Assembly: GCA_965211995.1 (NCBI GenBank)
Contig: OZ243040.1
Location: 744,001 to 808,000, forward strand
DNA length: 64,000 bases
Origin: CAYFZO01 sp965211995
GTDB lineage: Bacteria; Pseudomonadota; Gammaproteobacteria; Poriferisulfidales; Oxydemutatoraceae
Direction: 5' to 3'
A program made the position numbers and the translations under genes. Of this stretch, positions 44,058 through 51,571 are shown in pieces. Position 1 is the stretch's first letter. Each line of letters starts with the position of its first letter. Under the pieces are notes generated by a model, which saw nothing but the letters and a program-made list of their open reading frames with translations, was not told where the DNA came from and ran no database searches.

Positions 44058-44444
44058 CGCCCGCCCGCAATGCGCTGCCGCCGCCGCGCCGATAACGGCC
44101 TGTCTTGCCGTCTATCCCCCGTCTGCGTCCCTTTGCAGGTTGGTCTTTAAATGAGGAAATTCAGTGAGATCCCGCGCCTTTTTCGCCACGGCGTGAAGTC
44201 GGCGCAGTCGCTTCAGGCCGGCGCGGTGGATGGTTCGGGAGGCCGGTGGCGACCCGTTTCCGAAAAGCCCGGCTTGCCGCACACGTTCGAGCGATGGCCG
44301 CCGACCCGGATCGCGAGTTGCGTGTGCCCGGGGCGTTGATCCGCAAAAGCAACCGGGTGCGGGCCTCACAGCCACCATGAACCCCCCCGCAGGCGCCTGC
44401 ACTGATCCAAAATCGCCCCTTAAGTGATCTTGGAACCCAATTTA
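44058..44444. other. intergenic region between fabF and pabC
   Basis: About 390 bases separate two genes that are adjacent in most gammaproteobacteria. Short frames on both strands (for example 44151-44339 plus and 44112-44402 minus) have no family resemblance. A run of eight C occurs near 44382, and GGTCTTTAAATGAGG near 44142 is AT-rich. I see no clear terminator or promoter. Confidence 0.45.
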
Positions 44445-45263
44445 ATGACGCTGGTCAACGGTGAACGGCGTGAATACGTCGCCGCGTCCAACCGCGGCCT
44501 TGCTTATGGCGACGGCGTCTTCAGCACCGTCAAGATCGTCGAGCGCCGCCCGCGGCTGTGGCAAGCGCACCGGCGCAGGCTCGGGCACGATTGCGCGCGG
44601 CTTGCGCTGGAGGTTGACTGGGCCACGCTCGAGCGCGAGGTCGCGGCGCTGTGCGCCGACGCACCCGGCCCGGCGGCGCTCAAGATCATCGTCACCCGCG
44701 GCGGGGGAGAGCGCGGCTACCGCCCGCCGCCCGGTGAAGCCGTGCGCATCGTCCAACTTTTACCGTTCGAGCCGCCTCCCCGCGCTTATGCCGAACACGG
44801 GGTCGCCGTCACCGTCTGCCGGATGCGTTTATCGAGCACCCCCGCGCTCGCGGGCGTCAAGCACCTGAACCGCCTGGAGCAAGTGCTCGCACGCTCGGAA
44901 TGGGGCGACGAATACCAGGAAGGCTTGATGCTCGATGCCGAGGGACACGTGATCGAAGGCACGATGAGCAATTTGTTTGCGGTCGCCGGGAATCAGTTGC
45001 TGACGCCGGTGCTCGACCGTTGCGGCGTCGCCGGTGTTATGCGCGGACACCTCATCACGGGCGCGGCAGCGGCCGGGTTCGACGTGCGCGAGACCCGGCT
45101 GACGCTCGCTGATTTGCACCGCGCCGACGGCGCGTTCGTCTGCAACGCGTTGATCGGCGCGTGGCCGATCGCGCGTATCGGCGAGCGTGACCGCGCCGCG
45201 GCTGAGTTCATCGCCGGGCGTTTCGGCGCAATTCTGGCGCTCGCCGAGAAGGAGCGGGCATGA
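44445..45263 (+). CDS. pabC: aminodeoxychorismate lyase PabC
   Basis: PabC eliminates pyruvate from 4-amino-4-deoxychorismate to give p-aminobenzoate for folate. The 272-residue fold-type IV PLP enzyme has VNGERREYVAASNRGLAYGDGVFSTVKI and the PLP lysine in LAGVKHLNRLEQVLAR. EGHVIEGTMSNLFAV and GVAGVMRGHLI follow. Its place before mltG-tmk-holB supports PabC over branched-chain or D-amino acid aminotransferases of the same fold. The ATG at 44445 matches the family start; GTG at 44424 is possible. Confidence 0.93.
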   Translation: MTLVNGERREYVAASNRGLAYGDGVFSTVKIVERRPRLWQAHRRRLGHDCARLALEVDWATLEREVAALCADAPGPAALKIIVTRGGGERGYRPPPGEAVRIVQLLPFEPPPRAYAEHGVAVTVCRMRLSSTPALAGVKHLNRLEQVLARSEWGDEYQEGLMLDAEGHVIEGTMSNLFAVAGNQLLTPVLDRCGVAGVMRGHLITGAAAAGFDVRETRLTLADLHRADGAFVCNALIGAWPIARIGERDRAAAEFIAGRFGAILALAEKERA

Positions 45264-46258
45264 AGCGCGCGCTGCGATGGATTGCCGCCGCCGCCGTGCT
45301 GGCGGCGCTCGCGCTGGCGTTTGACTTCTACCGCACGATCTACGTCGCCGCTGTCACCGGCGAGCCGTTCCATTTTGAGTTCGTGCAGGGGCGGACTTTC
45401 GACGAACTCAGCTTGGAACTCGCGCGCGCGGGGCTGATGCCGAACGCCGATCACCGGCGCCGCTACTGGCGGTTTTACGCACGCCTCAGGGGCGCCGACC
45501 GCCGGGTGCGGGCGGGGATGTACCGGATCGAGGCCAACACGACGCTGCATAAACTGCTCGACGATCTGGTCAGCGGCAACACGCTCCGCTACCGCTTTAC
45601 GATCTACGAAGGCTGGAACTTGCGCGAGATCATCGCTGCGATGCGCGAACACCCGCAGATCAAACTGGAAATTACCGACCCCGATGTGATCCGCGAGCGG
45701 CTTGGAATCGCCGAAGCCTCGCCCGAGGGCTGGATCTACCCCGAAACCTACGTATTTGAAAAAAATGAGAATAATTTGAGATTATTGATGCAAGCCCATG
45801 AATTGATGAAGGAAAAATTAGATTCAGCATGGCGGGAGCGGACGACGGGGCTGCCAATCAAAAGCCCTTACGAGGCGCTGATCCTCGCATCAATCATCGA
45901 AAAGGAAACCGCGATCGAGGACGAGCGCGAGCGCATCGCCGGGGTTTTTATCTCGCGCCTGCGCCGGGGAATTGCGCTGCAGGCCGACCCGACCGTGATC
46001 TACGGCCTCGGCGAGGCGTTCGACGGTGATCTGCGCAAGCGCGACCTTCTCAACGACACCCCTTACAATAGTTACACCCGCAAGGGGCTGCCACCGACGC
46101 CGATCGCCATGCCGAGTGAAGAATCCATCGCCGCCGTGCTCGATCCCGACGTCACCGGCGACCTGTATTTCGTTGCCAAAGGCGACGGTTCGCACCATTT
46201 CTCGAAAACCTACGCCGAGCACCATGCCGCCGTGCGCCGCTATCAGTTGGGGAAATAA
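45260..46258 (+). CDS. mltG: endolytic murein transglycosylase MltG
   Basis: MltG cuts nascent glycan strands in the inner membrane and may set their length. The 332 residues have one N-terminal membrane segment (ALRWIAAAAVLAALALAF), a LysM-like subdomain and the YceG catalytic domain. That domain holds the glutamate in ASIIEKETAIEDERERIAGVF, followed by LQADPTVIYGLG, NDTPYNSYTRKGLPPTPIAMP and LYFVAKGDGSHHFSKTYAEH. A patch at about 45752-45831 (VFEKNENNLRLLMQAHELMK) uses AT-rich codons unlike the rest. Confidence 0.95.
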   Translation: MKRALRWIAAAAVLAALALAFDFYRTIYVAAVTGEPFHFEFVQGRTFDELSLELARAGLMPNADHRRRYWRFYARLRGADRRVRAGMYRIEANTTLHKLLDDLVSGNTLRYRFTIYEGWNLREIIAAMREHPQIKLEITDPDVIRERLGIAEASPEGWIYPETYVFEKNENNLRLLMQAHELMKEKLDSAWRERTTGLPIKSPYEALILASIIEKETAIEDERERIAGVFISRLRRGIALQADPTVIYGLGEAFDGDLRKRDLLNDTPYNSYTRKGLPPTPIAMPSEESIAAVLDPDVTGDLYFVAKGDGSHHFSKTYAEHHAAVRRYQLGK

Positions 46259-46261
46259 ACG

Positions 46262-46906
46262 GTGAATGCAGCACGGCGCGGACGCCTGCTCACGATTGAG
46301 GGGATCGAAGGCGCCGGCAAGAGCACGCACGTCGAGGCCGTCTGCGCCGCGCTGCGTGAGCGCGGTCTCGCCGTCGTCGCAACGCGCGAACCCGGCGGCA
46401 CGCCGCTCGGCGAGCGCTTGCGCGACTTGCTGTTGTCGAGTGCCAACGGCGCGATCACTGCCGACACCGAACTGCTGATGTTGTTCGCCGCGCGCGCCGC
46501 GCACGTTGCAACGGTGGTGCGTCCGGCGCTCGAGGCCGGGCGCTGGGTCGTCTCCGACCGCTTCACCGACGCGAGTTACGCCTATCAGGGAGGCGGGCGA
46601 GGCTGCGACCGCGAGTTGCTCGATATGCTCAAACGAGCCGTCTGCCGGGACACGCAGCCCGATCTGACGTTTCTGCTCGACGTCGCACCGGAGCAGGCCA
46701 TTGCCCGCGTCGAGGCGCGCGGCGCGAGAGACCGGTTTGAAGCCGAGAGCCTCGGATTCTTCAACCGCGTGCGCGACGCCTACCTGGCGCTGGCCGCGGA
46801 AGACCCCGCGCGCTGGCGGGTGATCTCCGCGCAGGGGGCCATCGAACAGGTCGAAGCGGCGGTAATCGCCGCACTCGCAGCGTTTTTGGCGTCTGAGGGG
46901 GTTTGA
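46262..46906 (+). CDS. tmk: thymidylate kinase
   Basis: Tmk phosphorylates dTMP to dTDP. The 214-residue P-loop kinase has LLTIEGIEGAGKSTHVEAV, TREPGGTPLGERLRDLLL, the DR motif in VVSDRFTDASYAYQGGGRG and LTFLLDVAPEQAIARV. The lid region (RGARDRFEAESLGFF) is of the E. coli type. The start is GTG at 46262. It is cotranscribed between mltG and holB. Confidence 0.96.
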   Translation: MNAARRGRLLTIEGIEGAGKSTHVEAVCAALRERGLAVVATREPGGTPLGERLRDLLLSSANGAITADTELLMLFAARAAHVATVVRPALEAGRWVVSDRFTDASYAYQGGGRGCDRELLDMLKRAVCRDTQPDLTFLLDVAPEQAIARVEARGARDRFEAESLGFFNRVRDAYLALAAEDPARWRVISAQGAIEQVEAAVIAALAAFLASEGV

Positions 46907-46911
46907 GCGTG

Positions 46912-47877
46912 ATGAAGCAGGACGATGCCGTGAGCCGGTCCGGAGTTTATCCGTGGCAGCGGACGCAGTGGGACGCCTGCGTTTCGCGGCTGGACCAGAA
47001 CCGGCTGGCGCACGCGCTGCTGGTGCACGGTGAAGTCGGTGTCGGCGTCGGGCACTTCGCCGCGGAACTCGTGCGGGCGCTGCTGTGCGTCGGCGACGGT
47101 CGGGGAGAGGGGAAGCCCTGCGGTGAATGTCGTGGCTGCCGGCTGTACGCGGGCGGCAATCACCCCGACTTCCGCAAGGTCGCGGCGGAGAAAGAGGATG
47201 GCGAGATAAAAGTCGGTCAGATCCGCGACTTGCTGCCGTTTGTTCAGACTTCACGTCATTACGGCGCGTCCAAGGTCGTGCTGATCTGCGAGGCCGGCAG
47301 GATGAACCGCTCGGCTGCGAACGGCCTGCTCAAAATGCTCGAAGAGCCGCCTGCGGGCACCGTCATGGTGCTGAGCAGCCATCATCCGTTCCGTTTGCCG
47401 GCCACCGTGCGCAGCCGCTGTCAAACGGTGCGTCTGCACTGCACCGACGAGCATGAAGCGAGCGCCTGGGTGGCCGCGGCCGCCGGCGTCAACGAGGCGG
47501 AAGCCCAACGCCGCCTGATCGCCTGCAACCGGCGCCCGCTGCACGCCGCCGTTGCATCCGAAGCCGGCGCGCTCGGCAGGGAAGACTTCCGCGCTGATCT
47601 CGGCGGCTTGCTGCAGGGGCGGGCTGTGGTCGTCGAGATCTCGGAGAAATGGCAGGCGCAGCCCGTGGCCGCGGTGCATCAGTGGCTGCTTGAAGCGGCG
47701 GAAGAGACGATCCGCCGTGAATTTTCAGGGGCGGGGGCGGGGTTGTCTTTGCGCAAACTGTTCAGGTTTTACGATCGGCAGAAATATCGCTGCCTGTCGG
47801 CGAAAGTGCGGCTTAATCCGCGCCTGCTGCTCGAAAGCGCGCTGATCGAGTGGCAGTTGGTATGCGCCGTCAAATGA
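46912..47877 (+). CDS. holB: DNA polymerase III subunit delta'
   Basis: Delta' is a rigid subunit of the clamp loader. The roughly 322 residues have the AAA+ core. It includes LAHALLVHGEVGVGVGHFA in place of a functional Walker A (normal for delta'), the zinc-binding CGECRGCRLYAGGNHPDF, IKVGQIRDLLPFVQTSRHYG and NRSAANGLLKMLEEPP, and VLSSHHPFRLPATVRSRCQ with the SRC motif. GTG at 46909 and TTG at 46903 are alternative starts. After the stop, a GC-rich stretch is followed by TTGATTTTTTC, a weak terminator candidate. Confidence 0.94.
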   Translation: MKQDDAVSRSGVYPWQRTQWDACVSRLDQNRLAHALLVHGEVGVGVGHFAAELVRALLCVGDGRGEGKPCGECRGCRLYAGGNHPDFRKVAAEKEDGEIKVGQIRDLLPFVQTSRHYGASKVVLICEAGRMNRSAANGLLKMLEEPPAGTVMVLSSHHPFRLPATVRSRCQTVRLHCTDEHEASAWVAAAAGVNEAEAQRRLIACNRRPLHAAVASEAGALGREDFRADLGGLLQGRAVVVEISEKWQAQPVAAVHQWLLEAAEETIRREFSGAGAGLSLRKLFRFYDRQKYRCLSAKVRLNPRLLLESALIEWQLVCAVK

Positions 47878-47931
47878 TTTCCGCCGGCGTGCGTGCGGGT
47901 TGATTTTTTCTGCGGACACTCCGGCACGGCC

Positions 47932-48054
47932 GGATTCAAGGCCGAAAATGCGGCGTTGACCCGCCATCCTCTGCGCCTGCGTGCATCGTCGTTCTATGCT
48001 GCGCCCGGCCGGCTCCCTCTTTCTTTGAGGCAGGGTGATCTTCAGCAACCGGCT
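47932..48054 (+). repeat. interspersed repeat, copy D
   Basis: It begins GGATTCAAGGCCGAAAATGC and shares GCGGCGTTGACCCGCCATCCTC, GTGCATCGTC, GCCCGGCCGGCTCCC and GATCTTCAGCA with copies A and B, at lower identity. It occupies most of the 252 bases between holB and the aminotransferase, which converge here. It is the most distant copy from the cluster at 35.6-37.6 kb. Confidence 0.6.
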
Positions 48055-48129
48055 TTGGTCGCGCCTTGGACCGGGGATTGACCCTCGTCCTTAGCGCAGC
48101 CTTGATCACGGCGCATCGCAGCGTGCCGC

Positions 48130-49251
48130 TTAAGCCTTTTCATGCAGCAGTTCGAGCGCGCGGTCGAGGGTGGTTCGCGGCGTATAAAAATGCGGAGACA
48201 GGCGGATGCCGCCGGCGCGCCGGGCGCACAAAACCCCGTGCGCGGACAAGTGCGAAAACAGGGCTTGATCGCCGGCATCGCCGCGCACGGTCAAGATGCC
48301 GCCGCGTTGCTCCGGCGTTTCGGGCGTGACGATTTCAAATCTATTTTTATCCATATTATCAATTATATAAGATATATTTCTCATATTTATATCAAATATA
48401 GTCTCAAGCCCGGTTTCGTTAAGCAGGTCCAAACTCGCCGCCAGCGCCATGAAGCCGAGGTGATTGAGGCTGCCACATTCAAACCGTCTCGCATCGGGGG
48501 CGACGCGCCAATCGGGATTGTCGTAGTCGCCCGGCGCGGCGGTCATGCGCCAGCCGAATTGATTGAGCCTGAGCGTCTCGAGATGTTCGCGGCGGCAGTA
48601 GAAAATGCCGGTGCCCTCGGGGCTGAGCAGCCATTTGTGTCCGTCGGCGCAGACGAAATCGGCACCGACGGCCTGCGCGTTAAAAGGCGCCGCGCCGAGG
48701 CTTTGGATCGCATCAACGCAAAACAAACTGCCGTGGCGCTTGCAGGCTTGCCCGAGTTGCGCGAGATCCATGCGGTGGCCGCTCGCGTACTGGATCGAAC
48801 TGACCGCGAGCAGCCGCGTGGTGTCGTCCATCTGCGCGATCAACGATTGCTCCGGGGCGCCGCCCGCGAGGTCGGCGAGGCGCACTGCGACGCCGTGGCG
48901 CTGCGCGAGCACCTCCCATGCAATGCGGTTCGAGGGGAATTCCTGATACCCGACGACGACGCTGTCGCCGGGCTGCCAATCAAGACCGCAAGCGACGATC
49001 GAGACCCCCTCGGAGGTGTTCTTGATCAGCGCGATCTCGTCCGCCGAAGCCGCGCCGATGAGCCGGCGCAACGACTCGCGCAGATGTGCGACGCGCCGCT
49101 CCCAGGCGGTGCAGTGCAAACTGCCGAACCGCATGTTTTCTTCGGCAAATTCGCGTATCGCCGCGACGGCGCGGCGCGGCCACGGCCCGACGCCTGCGTG
49201 ATTCAAGTGCAATACGTCGGGCGCGAACTCAAATTCCCGTTTGTAGTCCAT
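48130..49251 (-). CDS. class V PLP-dependent aminotransferase family protein
   Basis: The 373 residues form a fold-type I PLP enzyme of the class V group that includes cysteine desulfurases, selenocysteine lyases and isopenicillin N epimerases. Visible motifs are LHLNHAGVGPWPRRA at the N-terminus, LIKNTSEGVSIVA, YQEFPSN, SIQYASGHRMDLAQLG, FCVDAIQSLGA and the PLP lysine in CADGHKWLLSPEGTGIFYC. I cannot name the substrate. Codons for the stretch at about 48332-48402 (ETIFDINMRNISYIIDNMDK) are extremely AT-rich. The ATG at 49251 suits the family N-terminus; the gene is divergent from the L,D-transpeptidase. Confidence 0.85.
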   Translation of the reverse strand: MDYKREFEFAPDVLHLNHAGVGPWPRRAVAAIREFAEENMRFGSLHCTAWERRVAHLRESLRRLIGAASADEIALIKNTSEGVSIVACGLDWQPGDSVVVGYQEFPSNRIAWEVLAQRHGVAVRLADLAGGAPEQSLIAQMDDTTRLLAVSSIQYASGHRMDLAQLGQACKRHGSLFCVDAIQSLGAAPFNAQAVGADFVCADGHKWLLSPEGTGIFYCRREHLETLRLNQFGWRMTAAPGDYDNPDWRVAPDARRFECGSLNHLGFMALAASLDLLNETGLETIFDINMRNISYIIDNMDKNRFEIVTPETPEQRGGILTVRGDAGDQALFSHLSAHGVLCARRAGGIRLSPHFYTPRTTLDRALELLHEKA

Positions 49252-49296
49252 GCTATTATTCAGTGCAATACTGCGCTTGAATAGTATCTTAATCTC

Positions 49297-50430
49297 ATGG
49301 CGGGAGGCTTCAATCCCGTGGAATTGACACCCCGATCCGTTTTTCCCGCACCGAAGTCCGTGGTTGCCGCGGGCGGGCGGGCACCCGTGCCCGGCATCAC
49401 GGCGAGGCTGGCCGTGTCGGCGGCGCTGGCGCTGATGGGCGCTGCGGCGCAGGGCGCGACCGCTTTCCCGCTGGACCGCGGCAACTCCGTGGTCGGCGAA
49501 GTGCGGACGATCACCGCAAAGCACCAGGACACACTGCTCGCGATCGCCGAAGAGTTTGAACTGGGCTACGAAGAACTCGTCGCGGCGAACCCCAAACTCG
49601 ATTCGTGGTTGCCCGGCGAAGGCAGTTCGGTCGTGCTGCCTTCAAGATTCATCGTGCCGAGAGGCATCGGCGAAGGCATTTACATCAATCTCGCCGAATA
49701 CCGGCTGTATTATCTTCCGCCGAAAAGCAGCGAGGAGGAGGGCGGCACGGTGTTGACTTATCCGATCAGCATCGGGCGGGGCGATTGGAGCACCCCGGTC
49801 GGCAAGGCCCGCGTGACGCATAAGGTAATCAAGCCGGCCTGGTACCCGCCCGAGTCCATCCGGGACGAGCACGCGGCCGCGGGCGACCCGCTGCCGAAAA
49901 TAGTGCCGCCGGGACCCGATAACCCGCTCGGCGACTACGCTTTGAAACTGAACCTGCCCGGTTACCTGATCCACGGCACCAACCGGCCGTACGGGATCGG
50001 CATGAAAGCGACGCACGGCTGCATCCGGCTGCGCCCCCCGAACATCGCCGACCTGTTCAAATTGGTGTCGGTCGAGACGCCGGTGCGGATCGACTGGCAG
50101 CCGTTCAAGGTCGGAGTCAAAGACGGCGTGATTTATTTTGAAGCGCATCCGGCCAGGAGCGAGGTCGAGGAGATATTGCAGGGGAAGAGCGCCGATGACA
50201 AAGAGCAGCGCGCCGCCGCGCTGACCGCCTCGATCCGTGAGGTGCTGGAACTGACCGATGAGACCGGCATCAAAGTGGATTGGCTGCGGTTCGCGGAGAT
50301 TGTGCGCGAGGAGCGCGGCATACCGCTGCCGATCAGCCTGGCCGACGCGGCGGCGGATACGGGGGCGGTGCCGGTGCGGCGGCGTTCGACCCCCAGTGCA
50401 ACGCAGCAGGCCGAAGCCTATTTGTTCTGA
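49297..50430 (+). CDS. L,D-transpeptidase (YkuD domain, ErfK/YbiS type) with LysM-like region
   Basis: This periplasmic enzyme forms 3-3 peptidoglycan cross-links or attaches Lpp-type lipoproteins to diaminopimelate. The 377 residues have an N-terminal signal or anchor (ARLAVSAALALMGAAAQGATA, about 37-55) and a LysM-like module at about 70-120 (TLLAIAEEFELGYEELVAANPKLDSWL). The YkuD domain at about 125-270 has YLIHGTNRPYGIGMKATHGCIRL and the catalytic cysteine Cys242. The C-terminal extension resembles that of ErfK/YcfS/YbiS. It faces an Lpp-like gene across a shared terminator, the likely substrate. Confidence 0.93.
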   Translation: MAGGFNPVELTPRSVFPAPKSVVAAGGRAPVPGITARLAVSAALALMGAAAQGATAFPLDRGNSVVGEVRTITAKHQDTLLAIAEEFELGYEELVAANPKLDSWLPGEGSSVVLPSRFIVPRGIGEGIYINLAEYRLYYLPPKSSEEEGGTVLTYPISIGRGDWSTPVGKARVTHKVIKPAWYPPESIRDEHAAAGDPLPKIVPPGPDNPLGDYALKLNLPGYLIHGTNRPYGIGMKATHGCIRLRPPNIADLFKLVSVETPVRIDWQPFKVGVKDGVIYFEAHPARSEVEEILQGKSADDKEQRAAALTASIREVLELTDETGIKVDWLRFAEIVREERGIPLPISLADAAADTGAVPVRRRSTPSATQQAEAYLF

Positions 50431-50458
50431 CGGCGCCGCGCGCGCGAAAGCGCATAAA

Positions 50459-50484
50459 AAAAGGGCCTCCGAAGAAGCCCTTTT
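50459..50484. terminator. bidirectional terminator between the L,D-transpeptidase and lpp-like genes
   Basis: AAAAGGGC (50459-50466) pairs with GCCCTTTT (50477-50484) around a 10-base loop. On the minus strand the stem ends in a run of seven T, ideal for ending the lipoprotein transcript. On the plus strand only four T follow. Confidence 0.85.
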
Positions 50485-50509
50485 ACGAGAATCAAAGCAG
50501 CGAAGCGGG

Positions 50510-50752
50510 TCACTTCATCATTTCGCCCATACCCATTTTTTTCATCATGTGATGGTTTTGAGTCAGCGCTTCGTCGGCCATCGTTTTGGCCTGGTTCGCT
50601 TGATAATCGGCCGTATTCGCGGTTCTCAACGCTTCCTCGGCGATCTCCTTAACCTCGCTCAACTGCTGCTGGGTCACGCTTGCGCAGCCGGACGCCAGGA
50701 AAGCTGCGCCGGCGACGGCTGACAGCAAGGCATACCTGCAATACTTGATCAT
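50510..50752 (-). CDS. Lpp/OprI-like alanine-zipper murein lipoprotein
   Basis: The 80-residue precursor has a signal peptide with lipobox LASGC (Cys23) and a mature form of 58 residues, the same length as E. coli Lpp. The mature part has heptad-spaced Ala/Leu/Val residues (QQQLSEVKEIAEEALRTANTADYQANQAK), as in trimeric Lpp or OprI coiled coils. It has a Met/His-rich end and a C-terminal lysine, the residue linked to peptidoglycan in Lpp. It would tether the outer membrane to the wall. AGGAGT precedes the ATG. The neighbouring L,D-transpeptidase could make the attachment. Confidence 0.85.
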   Translation of the reverse strand: MIKYCRYALLSAVAGAAFLASGCASVTQQQLSEVKEIAEEALRTANTADYQANQAKTMADEALTQNHHMMKKMGMGEMMK

Positions 50753-50828
50753 GATCAAGACTCCTTTAGGGAATTGTTTGATTATTTGATGTGAATTCAC
50801 ACGCCGCTTGGGAAAGAAGCGACGCAAA

Positions 50829-50857
50829 ACCTTACCCGTTTGGCCGTCCAAAAGCAA
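50829..50857 (-). promoter_or_regulatory. promoter of the lpp-like gene
   Basis: On the minus strand TTGCTT (50852-50857) and TAAGGT (50829-50834) are separated by 17 bases. Transcription would start near 50822, leaving a leader of about 70 bases, and would end at the hairpin at 50459-50484. The mRNA would be about 360 bases and monocistronic, as for lpp in E. coli. Confidence 0.5.
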
Positions 50858-51218
50858 GAAAGCACGCGAATCCGGAGCATCGGATACTCCGGGCAATCAG
50901 CGGGGATTGTGCGGGAAGATGCAGCGGCGACAACTGGGGCGACACTGGCGGCGACACTGGGCGAGGCCGCCCGGTTATGTGCCTTTACCGGAGGGGTTGG
51001 CTGCGAAAGGCGAGCCTTTCGTGCGGACAACTTAGCAGAGATTGCGCGGAAGACCGCAACGGCGGCACCGCGAAGTGCTGGCGCAAGGAATCGGCCGACC
51101 CAGGTGATTCGAGTGAGAGCACCCATCAGGCCTGGCTCTGCCACGTCGGTGCGGCGGTTTGTACAAATGCGGGCGTGATCGAGGGGCGGTCAATGCAGGA
51201 AGCGGGTTCGCTGTATTC

Positions 51219-51250
51219 AGCCTATCAGGCTTTGAGCGGCCTGATAGGCT
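51219..51250. terminator. perfect 12-bp stem-loop, function uncertain
   Basis: AGCCTATCAGGC (51219-51230) pairs perfectly with GCCTGATAGGCT (51239-51250) around TTTGAGCG. On the plus strand it is followed by ATTTAACATAA, AT-rich but with no T run, so intrinsic termination would be weak. No annotated gene ends close by on the plus strand; the dusA stop is 320 bases away on the other strand. Confidence 0.4.
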
Positions 51251-51571
51251 ATTTAACATAATATACATTATGCGAACCTGCCTTATATGGAATATCGCCA
51301 CTATCGGCGTGATCAATATCTCCGGACGCCTTGCTTTAATGCCCCTTTGGCAACTAACCTGGAGATTTTCCACCACTCGAACGCTGACGCCGGACGCAGT
51401 GCCGACGAATACCGGGCTCACTGCCGCGGCTGGTGAACATTCCCCTCCGGAAAGCCGTCGGCGGTGCGACCGGCCCGGACCGAGCACGATCGCAAAAACC
51501 CCCCTTATGCTGCGAACTTACGAAACCGCCGGCCTAAAGCGCCCGGGCACAGCCCGCACCCCGGGGTCGGT

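Larger units (their letters stand above)
50753..51571. other. intergenic region between the lpp-like gene and dusA
   Basis: About 820 bases without a supportable gene; several frames of 110-156 residues exist but lack family resemblance and cross each other. It contains the lpp promoter (50829-50857), a perfect 12-bp stem-loop (51219-51250) and next to it a small AT palindrome, CATAAT-ATAC-ATTATG, at 51257-51272. The stretch at 51250-51310 is AT-rich. I compared it mentally with RNase P RNA and tmRNA and saw no match. Confidence 0.5.

Noticed and set aside
44112..44402. 96-residue minus-strand frame and a 62-residue plus-strand frame in the fabF-pabC gap
   Set aside because: The frames overlap on opposite strands, are Arg/Pro-rich and lack a credible start region. 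Noted as unexplained intergenic sequence.
46940..47080. Loss of Walker A in HolB as a sign of decay
   Set aside because: Delta' subunits normally lack a functional ATP site, so the absence of GK[ST] is typical of the family.
50753..51571. Possible RNase P RNA, tmRNA or 6S RNA
   Set aside because: I looked for the conserved cores of RNase P RNA and tmRNA and did not find them, and saw no 6S-like long hairpin. Only a short perfect stem-loop stands out.
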